Below, piece after piece: positions 28,116 to 37,843 of a stretch of 64,000 nucleotides of DNA. A program made the position numbers and the translations under genes. Source of the stretch: Permianibacter fluminis (GTDB lineage: Bacteria > Pseudomonadota > Gammaproteobacteria > Enterobacterales > Permianibacteraceae); NCBI RefSeq assembly GCF_013179735.1, contig NZ_JABMEG010000001.1:496001-560000 (forward strand). Direction: 5' to 3'. Position 1 is the stretch's first letter. The number at the start of each line of letters is the position of its first letter. The notes under the pieces were generated by a model. The model made no database searches, was not told where the DNA came from, and saw only the letters and a program-made list of their open reading frames with translations.

Positions 28116-30245
28116 ATGGCTACCCGGCAATCCATCCTGACCCGCATGCTGTTGTGGAATAGCGTTGGCCTGTTGGCCGCCATCGGCGTGATCATCCTGT
28201 ACAGCGTCTACGCCGCCCAGCGCAGCCAGGACGCCACCCGCGAGCATGTGCTGCCGCTGGTCCAGACCAGCACCGAGCAACAACTGGTGCTGGAGGCGCA
28301 GAAGATCAGCGCCAAGCTGGCCGGTCTGCTCAGCACCGGCGAACACCAGACCGAAGCGCTGGCAACCCAGGCGCTCCGGCTGCAGGCGAACGGCGGCGCC
28401 AATGTCCGCGCCGAACTCAGCCAGCTGGCGCATGCGGTTGCCGAAGCGCATCCGGAATTTGTCGGCACCAGTCTGGTGTTCGAACCCAATGTGCTCGATG
28501 GCAGCGACAGCAAGCACATCGGCGATACCGGCAATGGCAGCAATGATGTCGGTCGCTTTGCCGATTACTGGGCGCGCAGCGAAGGCGGCAAATTGGTTCA
28601 CGAACCGATCGGCGAAATTTATCAGACCGATACCACCATGCAGGCCACCGGCGATCGCAATGCCGAGTGGTACCTGTACCCGAAAGAACAGAAGAAAGTC
28701 GTTCTGGTCGAGCCCTATCTGTATCCGATTGGCAACCAGCAGGTGATGATGACCACTCTGGCCCGGCCGATGCTGCGCAATGGCCAGTTTGTCGGCGTCA
28801 CCACCACCGATTTGCAGGTCGGCTTTCTGCAGCAACTGATCGAAGACGGCAACCGCAATATCTTCGATGGCAAAGGCAGTATCGCGCTGGTTGCGCGCAA
28901 AGGCAGCGTGGTGGCGATGAGCGGCAAGACCGATGCGCTGATGAAAAACATCGACAGCATCTGGCCGGAATCCAGCCGTGGCGTCAAAGAAACGTTTGAT
29001 CGGCGCAGTCCCGGCTTCTGGCGCAACGACGCGGAAGATTTGATCGAAGCGGCCATTCCAATCGATGTTGCCGATGGCGCCACCACCTGGCTGATGCTGC
29101 TGCGGGTGCCACGCAGTGTCGCCGAAGCCAATCTGATCGCACTCGACAACAGGCTCGACAGCCTGCGCTGGCAGAACACGCTCGGCCAATTGATTGCAGG
29201 TTTGATCGTCGCCATCGCCGCCATCGGTCTGCTCTATGTGCTGGCCAAGCGGCTGACCCAACCGATCGTGCAAATCACCCGCAGCCTGCATGATGTTGCC
29301 GAAGGCGAAGGCGATTTGACCACCCGGCTGGCGGAAACCGGCAACGACGAAGTGACCGAGCTCGCCCATTCGTTCAACGTTTTTCTCGGCAAATTGCAGA
29401 CCCTGGTTGGCGACATCAAGAATTCAGCCAGTGCCGTTGAACAAGGCGCTGATGCCACCGCCAAGGTCTCGCAACAAACCAGCGGCGGCATCAATACCCA
29501 GCAGAACGAACTCGATCAGGTGGCGACGGCAGTGCACGAAATGTCGGCCGCCATTCAGGAAATTGCCGGCAGCGCCCAGCAGGCCGCCAATGCCGCCGGC
29601 GAAGCGACCCAGGCCGTCAACGTCGGCCGGGATCGGGTGCAGGCGGCGGTCAGTGAAGTCAGCCGGCTCGCCGGTGAAATCGAATCGACCGCCAATGTGA
29701 TCCGGCAACTGGAACAACAGAGCGGCCAGATTGGCACCATTCTCGATGTCATCCGCAATATCGCCGACCAGACCAATCTGCTGGCGCTCAATGCCGCTAT
29801 CGAAGCGGCGCGCGCCGGTGAACACGGTCGCGGTTTCTCGGTGGTCGCCGACGAAGTCCGGACACTGGCCTCGCGCACCCAGAATTCGACCCAGGAAATC
29901 CAGCATATGATCGAAGCGCTGCTCGGCGGCACCAGTCAGGCCGTCGCCACGATGCAGCGCGGCAAGGAACGGGTCGAGACCAGCGTGCAGCGCGCCGAAG
30001 CCGCTGGCGAGTCCTTGCAGGCGATTGTCAACGCGGTACAGCGCATCAACGACATGAACACCCATATCGCCACGGCCGTCGAAGAACAGAGCACGGTCAC
30101 CAATGAAGTGAGTCGCAACATCACCGTCATTGGTTCGGTCGCCAACGAGCTGGCCGCCGCCTCGTCCGGTGCCAGCCAGACCAGCAGCCAGCTGTTGGCC
30201 GAAGCGGCCCAGCTGAATCGGCTGGTCGGCCGGTTCCGCACCTGA
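28116..30245 (+). CDS. Methyl-accepting chemotaxis protein with dCache sensor
   Basis: 709 aa transmembrane chemoreceptor. Membrane helix 1 (about 15-35) is followed by a dCache_1-like periplasmic domain (about 40-340, with ADYWARSEGGK and WYLYPKEQKKVVLVEPYLYP), helix 2 at about 358-378, a HAMP domain, and a coiled coil with the signalling tip IADQTNLLALNAAIEAARAG near 547. Dimer symmetry blocks at both ends of the tip are intact. A GTG at 28104 is an alternative start; AGGTG precedes the ATG at 28116. No C-terminal CheR-tethering pentapeptide is seen. No cheA or cheW gene is adjacent, so it uses a kinase encoded elsewhere. Confidence 0.94.
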   Translation: MATRQSILTRMLLWNSVGLLAAIGVIILYSVYAAQRSQDATREHVLPLVQTSTEQQLVLEAQKISAKLAGLLSTGEHQTEALATQALRLQANGGANVRAELSQLAHAVAEAHPEFVGTSLVFEPNVLDGSDSKHIGDTGNGSNDVGRFADYWARSEGGKLVHEPIGEIYQTDTTMQATGDRNAEWYLYPKEQKKVVLVEPYLYPIGNQQVMMTTLARPMLRNGQFVGVTTTDLQVGFLQQLIEDGNRNIFDGKGSIALVARKGSVVAMSGKTDALMKNIDSIWPESSRGVKETFDRRSPGFWRNDAEDLIEAAIPIDVADGATTWLMLLRVPRSVAEANLIALDNRLDSLRWQNTLGQLIAGLIVAIAAIGLLYVLAKRLTQPIVQITRSLHDVAEGEGDLTTRLAETGNDEVTELAHSFNVFLGKLQTLVGDIKNSASAVEQGADATAKVSQQTSGGINTQQNELDQVATAVHEMSAAIQEIAGSAQQAANAAGEATQAVNVGRDRVQAAVSEVSRLAGEIESTANVIRQLEQQSGQIGTILDVIRNIADQTNLLALNAAIEAARAGEHGRGFSVVADEVRTLASRTQNSTQEIQHMIEALLGGTSQAVATMQRGKERVETSVQRAEAAGESLQAIVNAVQRINDMNTHIATAVEEQSTVTNEVSRNITVIGSVANELAAASSGASQTSSQLLAEAAQLNRLVGRFRT

Positions 30246-30334
30246 AACCGTTTCGTCAACGCGTACGGAGGTCTACACTTAGCCGACCGGCTGTCCGACC
30301 TGACCAACGCTCAACCCGGGCTGGAGGATTCATT

Positions 30335-30778
30335 ATGTGGCGTCACATCCTGACTGCTGTTGCCGTGCTGGCTGCTGTGCTCGGCACTGGCAGTGTCGCC
30401 GCCGAACAAGTGCAGGTGTTCGGTGATTACGAAGTACATTACAACGCGCTCAACAGCAGCGCCCTGAGTCCGGCCATTGCCAAGCAATACGGGCTGACTC
30501 GCGGCGGCAACCAGGGTCTGATCAATATCGCCGTGCGCAAACGCGATGGCAAAGACGGCACGGCCGTCGCCGCCAAAGTCAGCGGTGACGTCAAGAACCT
30601 GCTGTCGCAGCGCAATACGCTGAGCTTCAAAGAGATCAAGGAAACCGGTGCGGTTTATTACATCGCCACGTTCCGCTTTGATGACAAGGACACGCTGACC
30701 TTTGAACTGAATGTCCAGCCGGATGGCGACAACAGCAGCTACCCGCTGACGTTCAATCAGACGCTGTGGGTGCAATAA
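30335..30778 (+). CDS. DUF4426 periplasmic protein
   Basis: 147 aa with a Sec signal peptide (cleavage after GSVAA, near residue 23) and the DUF4426 pattern FGDYEVHYNALNSSAL, GLINIAVRKRDG and LTFNQTLWVQ. In Pseudomonas a homologue sits beside metW and rdgB, and here too it is near rdgB. Function is unknown. GGAGG precedes the ATG by 8 nt, and a terminator follows. Confidence 0.9.
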   Translation: MWRHILTAVAVLAAVLGTGSVAAEQVQVFGDYEVHYNALNSSALSPAIAKQYGLTRGGNQGLINIAVRKRDGKDGTAVAAKVSGDVKNLLSQRNTLSFKEIKETGAVYYIATFRFDDKDTLTFELNVQPDGDNSSYPLTFNQTLWVQ

Positions 30779-30796
30779 ACGGTCGCTTTCGCTCGA

Positions 30797-30832
30797 TAAA
30801 AAAGGCCAGCGTTTTCGCTGGCTTTTTTTTTT
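30797..30832. terminator. Intrinsic terminator after the DUF4426 gene
   Basis: GGCCAGCG and CGCTGGC pair around TTTT, with an A-run before and ten T after. It is strong on the plus strand, and could also stop transcription arriving from rsmJ. Confidence 0.9.
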
Positions 30833-30930
30833 GCTGTCGCGTCCTCTTTTGCCGTTGCTTCTTCTCTTGCTGTCGCTGGTTTTTTTGCCATCGCCGCGGT
30901 ATCCGCGTCGCAACAATCTCACGCACGCGC

Positions 30931-31698
30931 TCAGGGCGCCGGCGGATAGATATCAAACCGGTTGGCGCCGGCCGGCAATGCGCCGCTCGGCGCGACGCCG
31001 GCCAAAGGCGGCGCGTAATCGGGCCGCTTGACCACCACCCGTTGCCGGGCGACTCGCCGCGCCGGTGCCAGCAACTCATCGCCCAAACCGGCTTCGGTCA
31101 GCCGCTGCAAAATCTGCATGTCTTTTTTGACTTTGGCGCGGCCGGGTCGTGGCGGGAACATCGGATCGAGATAGATCACATCGACACTGCCGGGCGCAGC
31201 CGTGGCCAACCACCGTGCCGTGTCACCGTGTTGGTAATCGAGACGCGCCAGCGTCGCGCGCAGGGCCTCGTTCTGATCGCGCGCGGCGCAGTGGCTGGCA
31301 TGGCTGAGCGCGTGACTGACCAATGCGGCAATGATCGGATGTTGTTCGCGGGCGATCACGGTGCAGCCCGCTGCCGCCAGCACAAAACTGTCGCGGGCCA
31401 AACCGCCGGTGCCATCAAACACGGTCGGCGCATTGGCATTCTTGCCCCAGACGGCCCGCACCACCGGCTCGCCACGACCACCCCCGTGCTTGCGTCGCCA
31501 GTCGAGCACGCCGTTCACAAAATCCGGTTGCAGGCGCACCGTTTCGCCATCGATCTGCGCCCGCAGGCAGAGCGTGTCAGCAAGCTCCAGCGTGAAGTCG
31601 GCGCTGCCAAGCGGTAGTTGCAACTGTTCGGCGAGCGCCGCGGCGGCCGCTTGAAAATCCAGCGATTGCGCGTGCACCGCGAACAGGGGGGAAGGCAT
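30931..31698 (-). CDS. rsmJ: RsmJ, 16S rRNA guanine-N2 methyltransferase
   Basis: 255 aa SAM-dependent methyltransferase for G1516 of 16S rRNA. The N-terminal part contains LADTLCLRAQIDGETVRLQP. The SAM site is VFDGTGGLARDSFVLAAAGC, and the catalytic block is IYLDPMFPPRPGRAKVKKDM, a signature of this family. The ATG at 31698 gives the usual length; the frame continues to 31803 across a REP element and is not used. It lies downstream of elbB on the same strand, with the REP between them. Confidence 0.93.
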   Translation of the reverse strand: MPSPLFAVHAQSLDFQAAAAALAEQLQLPLGSADFTLELADTLCLRAQIDGETVRLQPDFVNGVLDWRRKHGGGRGEPVVRAVWGKNANAPTVFDGTGGLARDSFVLAAAGCTVIAREQHPIIAALVSHALSHASHCAARDQNEALRATLARLDYQHGDTARWLATAAPGSVDVIYLDPMFPPRPGRAKVKKDMQILQRLTEAGLGDELLAPARRVARQRVVVKRPDYAPPLAGVAPSGALPAGANRFDIYPPAP

Positions 31699-31724
31699 CA
31701 ACGCTGAAGTGATCCGTAGAGTTT

Positions 31725-31787
31725 TGTGGGAGCGGGCTTGCCCGCGGTCTTTGACGATAGCATCAGCGAAACCATCGCGAGCAAGCC
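31725..31787. repeat. Pseudomonas-type REP pair
   Basis: TGTGGGAGCGGGCTTGCCCG at the left end and, inverted, CCATCGCGAGCAAGCC at the right match the REP palindromes spread through Pseudomonas genomes. The right copy lacks the GCTCCCACA end. The pair sits between the elbB stop and the rsmJ start. Confidence 0.75.
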
Positions 31788-31803
31788 TTGTTACTGCAAA
31801 CAA

Positions 31804-32457
31804 TTATTTGATCAGGGCAAGTGTCGCCTTGACCGCTTTTTCGATTCCGTCAGCCGCTTCGCCGATGTTTTGCGCCAGCATGTACGCTGGCGTCGACACG
31901 ATCTTGCGTTGCTCGTCGACGACAAATTCGCGCACCGGGCAACTGACATGCACACCGCCCATTTGTTCGATGGCGGCGGCGGTATCGGCATCGGTGCCGA
32001 TGGTGCCGCGGGCACCGTCGCCATAAATGCGCGGAATCATGGCCGGCGCTATGCAGACAAAACAAACCGGTTTGCCGGCCTCGGCAAAGGCCCGGGCAAA
32101 CTTCAGCACGTCCGGCTGCACGCTGCAGTCGGCGCCTTTGAAGGCAAAATCACAGAGGTTTTTCGCGGCGCCAAAGCCACCGGGGAAAAACAGCGCCGCG
32201 TAATCGCTCGGATTGGCCTTGGCAATATCGACAATGTCGCCGCGGGCGATGCGCGCAGCTTCGACCAACACGTTGCGCGTTTCGCCAGCGCTCGGCTGGC
32301 CACTCAGGTGATTGACCACATGCGCTTGGGCGATATTGGGTGCCAGGCATTGGTACGCGACGCCGGCGCGAGCCAGCGCCAGCATGGTCAGCACGCTTTC
32401 GTGAATTTCGGCGCCGTCATAGACGCCGCAACCGGACAGGACGATGGCCACTTTCAT
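31804..32457 (-). CDS. elbB: ElbB, DJ-1/PfpI-type glyoxalase-like protein
   Basis: 217 aa class I glutamine amidotransferase-like fold. Named for an early isoprenoid phenotype; the E. coli protein has weak glyoxalase activity. [20 protein letters not shown] is the family N-terminal signature. [20 protein letters not shown] holds the expected nucleophile elbow region, and [18 protein letters not shown] follows. GGAG lies 9 nt before the ATG. It is divergent from rdgB with 186 bp between the starts. Confidence 0.95.
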   Translation of the reverse strand: MKVAIVLSGCGVYDGAEIHESVLTMLALARAGVAYQCLAPNIAQAHVVNHLSGQPSAGETRNVLVEAARIARGDIVDIAKANPSDYAALFFPGGFGAAKNLCDFAFKGADCSVQPDVLKFARAFAEAGKPVCFVCIAPAMIPRIYGDGARGTIGTDADTAAAIEQMGGVHVSCPVREFVVDEQRKIVSTPAYMLAQNIGEAADGIEKAVKATLALIK

Positions 32458-32643
32458 GATGCTTGCTCCGTGCAGAATCGGATCCGGGACCGGCTCGGCC
32501 GCAACAGACAGCCCGCGACTGAGTCACCGCTGCCGATCCGGTCAGGCCGGCGAGGCGTTTTGCTGGCGCTCAAGGATAGCGCCATTGCCGTATACTGCGC
32601 GCACATTTTGCCGCACACCTCCCGCCCTGTTCTGGTGATTTCC

Positions 32644-33279
32644 ATGACCTCATTGAGCGCCCAGCGCATCGTGCTGGCGTCCGGCAATGCCGGCAAGATT
32701 CGCGAGCTGACCGAGCTGCTGGCACCGCTTGGCCTGCAGATCGTTTCGCAGCGCGAACTCGGCGTCGATGACGCCGATGAAACCGGGCTGTCGTTCATCG
32801 AAAACGCCATTCTGAAAGCCCGCCACGCGGCCCGGCTGACCGGCTTGCCGGCGCTGGCCGACGACTCTGGTCTGGAAGTCGACGCGCTGGCCGGCGCCCC
32901 CGGCATTTACTCGGCCCGTTACGCCGGCCTGCCATCCGATGATGCCGCCAACAATGCCAAACTGCTGGCCGCGCTGAAAGACGTGCCGGAAGCGCAGCGC
33001 GGCGCCCGGTTCTGCTGCGTGCTGGCGTTCGTGTTGCACGCCGACGACCCGACCCCGCTGATCGCCGAGGGCTACTGGAACGGTCGTATCCTGCATGAAC
33101 CGCGCGGCGCCAATGGCTTTGGCTATGACCCGCTGTTCTGGGTACCGGAAACGCAGTGCGCTTCCGCTGAGCTCAGCAAGGCCGACAAGGGCCAGCGCAG
33201 CCATCGCGGCCAGGCCCTGCGCGCGCTGCTTGAACGGCTGCCGGCAAAGCTCGCGCATCAGCGCCGGAAAGACGGATAA
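32644..33279 (+). CDS. rdgB: RdgB, dITP/XTP pyrophosphatase
   Basis: 211 aa housecleaning enzyme hydrolysing non-canonical purine triphosphates (dITP, XTP) to monophosphates. [18 protein letters not shown] opens the fold; [17 protein letters not shown] carries the metal-binding acids; [12 protein letters not shown] and [12 protein letters not shown] complete the signature. The ATG at 32644 is the only one fitting the family. The rdgB-hemW order is conserved in gammaproteobacteria. The C-terminus has a short basic extension. Confidence 0.96.
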   Translation: MTSLSAQRIVLASGNAGKIRELTELLAPLGLQIVSQRELGVDDADETGLSFIENAILKARHAARLTGLPALADDSGLEVDALAGAPGIYSARYAGLPSDDAANNAKLLAALKDVPEAQRGARFCCVLAFVLHADDPTPLIAEGYWNGRILHEPRGANGFGYDPLFWVPETQCASAELSKADKGQRSHRGQALRALLERLPAKLAHQRRKDG

Positions 33280-33322
33280 TTGAGCAGCGCTTAGACCCGC
33301 TTCTGGTTTGGTTGGGCAGCGT

Positions 33323-33340
33323 GGCGGGTCATGACCCGCC
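33323..33340. repeat. Perfect 18 bp palindrome, REP-like
   Basis: GGCGGGTCATGACCCGCC is its own reverse complement and is followed by CTACG. The same core with a flanking GTAGG is a common dispersed intergenic repeat in several gammaproteobacteria. It separates rdgB and hemW and may affect message stability. Confidence 0.65.
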
Positions 33341-33381
33341 CTACGTTGCATCACTTTGATTCGCGACCTTGATCACGACCC

Positions 33382-34587
33382 ATGTTTCAGCAATTCAGTA
33401 ATCCATTGCCACTTTCGCTGTATGTGCACATTCCCTGGTGTGTGCGCAAATGCCCGTATTGCGATTTCAATTCGCATGAGAGCAAGGCGGAGATTCCGGA
33501 GGCACAATACATTGATGCCTTGCTGCGGGATCTGGAGCAGGATTTGCCGCGAGTCTGGGGTCGGCGCATTTCCAGTATTTTTTTTGGTGGCGGCACGCCG
33601 TCGCTGTTTTCACCGGAAGCGATTGACCGCCTGCTATCCGGGGTCAGGTCGTATCTGCCGTTCATGGGCGATATCGAAATCACCATGGAAGCCAATCCCG
33701 GCACCGCCGAAGCACGCAAGTTCAAGGGCTTTCGCGATGCCGGCATCAATCGTTTGTCGATTGGTGTGCAGAGTTTCCAGCCACAACAGCTGGAGCGGCT
33801 TGGTCGCATTCACGGCGAGCTGGAAGCGCGCCGCGCCGCCGAATGGGCCATCGAAGCCGGCTTCGACAATTTCAATCTTGATCTGATGCACGGCCTGCCG
33901 GGACAAACCGTCGCCGATGCCTTGCGCGATCTGGAAACGGCGATTGCGCTGAAACCCACCCATCTGTCCTGGTATCAGCTGACCATCGAACCCAATACCC
34001 GGTTTGCATTCGATCCGCCGGCGCTGCCGGATGACGAGGTATTGTCCGACATTCAGGACGCCGGCCACGCGCTGCTGCAGGCCAGCGGCTATCCGCGCTA
34101 CGAAGTGTCCGCCTATGCGCCGCCGGCGCGACGTGCGCTGCACAACCTGAATTACTGGCAGTTTGGTGATTACCTCGGCATTGGTGCCGGCGCTCACGGC
34201 AAGATCACCGACTTGCAGCATCAGCGCGCCTATCGCCTGCACAAGAAAAAACACCCGAAGGATTATCTGGCCGCCGGCAGCGATTTCATCGCCGGCGAAA
34301 CCACGATCACCGCCGATGATATGCCGTTTGAATTCATGATGAATGCACTGCGCCTGGTCGATGGCTTGCCAGCGGAGTTTTACGGCGCCCGCACCGGCTT
34401 GCGCCTGGATGCGCTCAGCAAGGTATTGCAGCGCGGCCGCGATGACGGTTTGTTGCAAGCTGACAGTGAACGGCTGGCACCGACTGACACTGGCCTGCGC
34501 TATCTCAACAGCGTACTGCAGCGCTTTATGGCTGATGAGCTGGCGCGGCACGGTGATCGCAAAATCATTCCGATTGTGAGCGGCTGA
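33382..34587 (+). CDS. hemW: HemW, radical-SAM haem chaperone-like protein
   Basis: 401 aa, slightly longer than E. coli HemW. The radical-SAM cluster motif is CxxxCxxC at Cys20, Cys24 and Cys27 ([12 protein letters not shown]). The residue after Asp28 is Phe rather than Cys, which separates HemW from the true coproporphyrinogen oxidase Hem[29 protein letters not shown] and [10 protein letters not shown] are typical, as is the C-terminal winged-helix region. Family members bind haem and deliver it to apo-proteins. It is followed after 2 bp by the tusA-like gene. Confidence 0.94.
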   Translation: MFQQFSNPLPLSLYVHIPWCVRKCPYCDFNSHESKAEIPEAQYIDALLRDLEQDLPRVWGRRISSIFFGGGTPSLFSPEAIDRLLSGVRSYLPFMGDIEITMEANPGTAEARKFKGFRDAGINRLSIGVQSFQPQQLERLGRIHGELEARRAAEWAIEAGFDNFNLDLMHGLPGQTVADALRDLETAIALKPTHLSWYQLTIEPNTRFAFDPPALPDDEVLSDIQDAGHALLQASGYPRYEVSAYAPPARRALHNLNYWQFGDYLGIGAGAHGKITDLQHQRAYRLHKKKHPKDYLAAGSDFIAGETTITADDMPFEFMMNALRLVDGLPAEFYGARTGLRLDALSKVLQRGRDDGLLQADSERLAPTDTGLRYLNSVLQRFMADELARHGDRKIIPIVSG

Positions 34588-34589
34588 AC

Positions 34590-34865
34590 ATGACAACGGA
34601 TTTGGCCAACGCACCGCTGCCGGACGGTTTTCGTCAGCATGATCACCTGTACGATGCGCTCGGTCTGCGCTGCCCGGAGCCGGTGATGATGCTGCGGCTG
34701 AAAATGCGTCAGCTTGGTGCCGGTGAGACTTTGCTGGTCGTCGCCGACGATCCGGCCACCACCCGCGACATTCCCAAATTCTGCGCCTTTATGGAGCATC
34801 GGCTGCTGCGCAGCCGGACTGCGGAATTGCCGTATCTGTATCTGCTGGCAAAAGGGCTGGGCTGA
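34590..34865 (+). CDS. tusA: TusA/SirA-family sulfur carrier protein
   Basis: 91 aa. The motif [18 protein letters not shown] holds the sulfur-carrying Cys28 followed by Pro-Glu-Pro, as in TusA, and the fold continues with [20 protein letters not shown]. In E. coli TusA relays persulfide from IscS to the TusBCDE-MnmA tRNA thiolation route. The window shows no tusBCDE, so the partner is not established. It starts 2 bp after the hemW stop and is probably cotranscribed with it. Confidence 0.88.
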   Translation: MTTDLANAPLPDGFRQHDHLYDALGLRCPEPVMMLRLKMRQLGAGETLLVVADDPATTRDIPKFCAFMEHRLLRSRTAELPYLYLLAKGLG

Positions 34866-34867
34866 TC

Positions 34868-34921
34868 CCGGTTCACCTGAAACTGGTTCAGCTGAAACCG
34901 GTTCAGCTGAATCCGGTTCAG
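34868..34921. repeat. 15 bp tandem repeat
   Basis: Three and a half copies of CCGGTTCAGCTGAAA-like units, period 15, with one to three mismatches per copy. The array fills the gap between the convergent tusA-like and GGDEF genes and includes the stop codon of the latter. Confidence 0.8.
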
Positions 34922-36837
34922 TATTTCTCGTACTGCTGGAAGCCTTCGCCCGCTTGACTGCCAACCGCTGGCGCCTGAGGGTGTTCGCGCACGACCACCT
35001 GGTCACGGCCATTTTGTTTGGCGCAATAAAGCGCTTCATCGGCGCGACGCATCAGTTCAGCCAGACCTTCATCGGCTTCGCTCAGTACGGTGACGCCAAT
35101 CGAGATGCTGGGCTGGTGCTTGTTGGTCAGTGCCGGAATCGCGCTCAGTTTGAAATCCTCGCGCAAGCGTTCGAGAATTTGGCGGGCAATGGTCAGGCTG
35201 GTGTGCGGCAGCATCAGGATAAATTCTTCACCACCGACCCGGCCAATCAAATCGGTTTGCCGCAGCGATTGCTGACACAGCCTGGCAAAGTGTTTCAGTA
35301 CCTCGTCGCCGGCAGCGTGGCCAAAACGATCGTTAATGCTCTTGAACTGATCCAGATCGATTGCAGCCAGACAGAGTGGCAGCCGGTAGCGCCGCGACCG
35401 GTCAATTTCCAGTTGCGCTTCCTGCATCACGCTGCGCCGATTGGGCAAGCCGGTCAGCTCATCGGTGTGGGCCAGTTCGTCAAGTTTGCGGCGAACCTGA
35501 CGGCCCTTGTAGATCGAGTACAACAGAAACAGCGTTGACAGCAGCGATAGCAACGCAACTGCAACATAAAGCCAGAGGCGCTGGCGCTGTTGCTGCAACG
35601 CCGCTTCCTGCAGGGCGTTCTGCTGACGCAGCAACTCGTTCTGCTGCTCCTGCCGCTCGGAATCAAAGCGCACCCGCAATTCCTGCAACTGCCGGTCCGA
35701 CTCGCCGCGAAAACTGGCCTCATGCAACTGGTGAAAAGTCCGATACGCCTCGTAGGCCTGCTCATATAGCCGCTGTTCTGCCAGCAGCATGGCCCGGCGC
35801 TCCCAGATCACCGGCTCTTTCCAGTCCTGGTCCGTTTTCTTGGCCAGCAGCTCGGCATCCTGCAGCCAGCGCATGGCCTCGTCGTAGTGATTCAGTTTGC
35901 CGGCCAGATCGGCACGAGTGACTTTGCTGTTGATCACCATCGCGTGATCTTCGGCTTGCTCGAACAACGGCTGGGCCGCATCGAGCAGGTTTTTCGCTTC
36001 GTCGAATTGGCCAGTTTCGACCGCGATATGGGCCAGTTGCTGCTGGGCATAAGCAACGCCCTGCCGGTCGCCCCGCTTGCGTGACAACTCCAGCGACCAG
36101 CCGAAATGCCGACGCGCTTCCGGCCAGTTCTTGCTGTCGCGATACATGGTGCCGATGCCATACACCGCAATCGACAATTTGATATCGGAATGGCTGCGCT
36201 GAAACGAGTTGACCGCTTCACGGTAGTAGCGCAAAGCGTTTTCGGTGTCCTGCTGACGGGCATAGAGATTGGCAATCAAGGCGGCGATGTCGCCGCGCGA
36301 AACCCGGGCGTCATCTTCCTGCGCCAGCGCATACGCGCGCTGCATATCAGCAAGTGCGCCCGGCAAATCGGTCAGTGACAGCAACAGCGAGCCGCGCGCA
36401 TTCAGCACTTCAACCAGCACTTGCTGTTGCTCCGGGGTATCGGCCGACAACTGGTCCAGCAGCCGGTTGACCGCGGGCAAGGCCTGCGCGGATTGGCCGA
36501 GTAAATCCTGCGCCAGCGCGCGAATCAATTGCAGCCGGATCGCCAGTGGCGTCAGCAGCAGTTGGCCACCCGGTGCCGGTGGCAGCAGGGCCAGACCGGC
36601 ATCCGCCTCGTTCAGGGCTTCACGGCCGCGGGTCAGCATCGCCTGCGCCTCGGCGGCCAGCAGATGCAATTCCGCTTTTTGCTCCGGGCTTTGCCCGGCT
36701 TGGGCTTGCAACGGCTCGACAGCCGCCAGCACGGCAGCCGGATCGCGGCCGAGCTCGGCCTCCAGCTCGGGATACTGGTCGGCCTGGCACACCGCCACCA
36801 TGCTGCCGATCAGCAGCCATCGCCACATGCTTGTCAT
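34918..36837 (-). CDS. Diguanylate cyclase with periplasmic TPR sensor
   Basis: 639 aa. A signal or anchor sequence is followed by about 370 residues of TPR-like helical repeats, a Gln/Arg-rich coiled coil, a membrane helix at about 419-441 (YVAVALLSLLSTLFLLYSIY) and a cytoplasmic GGDEF domain. The active-site motif is GGEEF near 531-535 and an inhibitory-site RQTD lies exactly five residues upstream, so product inhibition is expected. It should make c-di-GMP in response to a protein or peptide bound in the periplasm. The ATG at 36837 has GAGGGG 6 nt upstream. With the EAL gene at 12045 this window carries both arms of c-di-GMP turnover. Confidence 0.92.
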   Translation of the reverse strand: MTSMWRWLLIGSMVAVCQADQYPELEAELGRDPAAVLAAVEPLQAQAGQSPEQKAELHLLAAEAQAMLTRGREALNEADAGLALLPPAPGGQLLLTPLAIRLQLIRALAQDLLGQSAQALPAVNRLLDQLSADTPEQQQVLVEVLNARGSLLLSLTDLPGALADMQRAYALAQEDDARVSRGDIAALIANLYARQQDTENALRYYREAVNSFQRSHSDIKLSIAVYGIGTMYRDSKNWPEARRHFGWSLELSRKRGDRQGVAYAQQQLAHIAVETGQFDEAKNLLDAAQPLFEQAEDHAMVINSKVTRADLAGKLNHYDEAMRWLQDAELLAKKTDQDWKEPVIWERRAMLLAEQRLYEQAYEAYRTFHQLHEASFRGESDRQLQELRVRFDSERQEQQNELLRQQNALQEAALQQQRQRLWLYVAVALLSLLSTLFLLYSIYKGRQVRRKLDELAHTDELTGLPNRRSVMQEAQLEIDRSRRYRLPLCLAAIDLDQFKSINDRFGHAAGDEVLKHFARLCQQSLRQTDLIGRVGGEEFILMLPHTSLTIARQILERLREDFKLSAIPALTNKHQPSISIGVTVLSEADEGLAELMRRADEALYCAKQNGRDQVVVREHPQAPAVGSQAGEGFQQYEKY

Positions 36838-36895
36838 TCCTCGCCCCTCGCCGGACAAGGATAGTCGGCAGGACGGCGGCCCGATGGATACCTGC

Positions 36896-37705
36896 TCACG
36901 CCAGCACAGTCACCGGCATGCCGGCTTGCAGCGGGCCGCTGCCGCGGGCGATCGCATTGACCGCGAACATCACCTTGCCGGCGTCCTTGCGGAATTTGGC
37001 CAGCGTGCGCAGCGGCTCCTGGCGGCCGTGCATCTGGCCGGTGGCCGGGTCGAGCGTGGTGACCTGACAACGGGCGCAGGGCTTGACCAGGTCAATCTCG
37101 ATGTCACCAATGCGCAGCCGCTGCCAGCCGTCTTCGGTCCAGGCCTCGGCGCCGCTCAGCACCAGATTGGGTCGGAACCGCGCCATGGTCAGCGATTCGC
37201 CGATGCGGGCGTTCAAATCGGCCAGCGAGGCGGTATTGGCGATGAGCAGCGGAAAGCCATCGGCGAAGCTGACTTCATCGCTGGCGCGGCCGTAGTCGCG
37301 GTCCACCGGCCGGCGCGCCTCGGCATCCATGAACACGGCCCGGACCGGTTGCGCCAGCGCGCGGCTGAACCAGGCGTTGACGGGCTCGGGCGCGACGATG
37401 GCGGAAACCGTGTCGGACCAGACCGTTGCCAGCACCCGCTCAGCAGCGGTTGGGGTCTGCAACAGCAACGGCGGCAACGCCGGCAACTGGCCAGCGGTCG
37501 AAATGCGCCAGCCGGCACCGTCAGCGACCGCGTTAAACTGACTCATTGCCGGCAACTCACGCTGGCTGATGAACTGGTCGTTTTCGTCGATCAACATCCA
37601 GCGCCGATCGCCCTGCAAACCGCGCGGTTCAACCCGCGCCGATGCCAGCGCAATACCGGCGATGCCTTTGATCGGATAGATGTGCAGGGAACTGAGCGTT
37701 AGCAT
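36896..37705 (-). CDS. MOSC-domain protein (YcbX-like)
   Basis: 269 aa. The N-terminal MOSC beta-barrel (LHIYPIKGIAGIAL, GDRRWMLIDENDQFISQRE) is followed by the MOSC domain with the conserved Cys in DLVKPCARCQVTTLDPATG. Proteins of this layout bind the molybdenum cofactor and, as in E. coli YcbX, reduce N-hydroxylated compounds. There is no C-terminal 2Fe-2S domain, so it depends on a separate electron donor. It is on the same strand as the cyclase gene, 58 bp upstream of it. Confidence 0.9.
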   Translation of the reverse strand: MLTLSSLHIYPIKGIAGIALASARVEPRGLQGDRRWMLIDENDQFISQRELPAMSQFNAVADGAGWRISTAGQLPALPPLLLQTPTAAERVLATVWSDTVSAIVAPEPVNAWFSRALAQPVRAVFMDAEARRPVDRDYGRASDEVSFADGFPLLIANTASLADLNARIGESLTMARFRPNLVLSGAEAWTEDGWQRLRIGDIEIDLVKPCARCQVTTLDPATGQMHGRQEPLRTLAKFRKDAGKVMFAVNAIARGSGPLQAGMPVTVLA

Positions 37706-37843
37706 GAGCGTGACAGCGACCGAAACGAGGTCCGCGCAGCATGCCCGGAATCCGGCACACTGTCAGCCAGTCGTCGCCCGCGCTGGCGAGTTCGCTGGCC
37801 GCGCGTCGCGACCAATCGACCGACATTCGCACAGGAGTTCCGC

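Noticed and set aside
31726-32643. Upstream extension of the rdgB frame
   Set aside because: It runs antisense to elbB and through a REP element; only the part from 32644 matches RdgB.
34868-34921. CRISPR-like array
   Set aside because: Contiguous 15 bp units with no spacers and no cas genes in the window.
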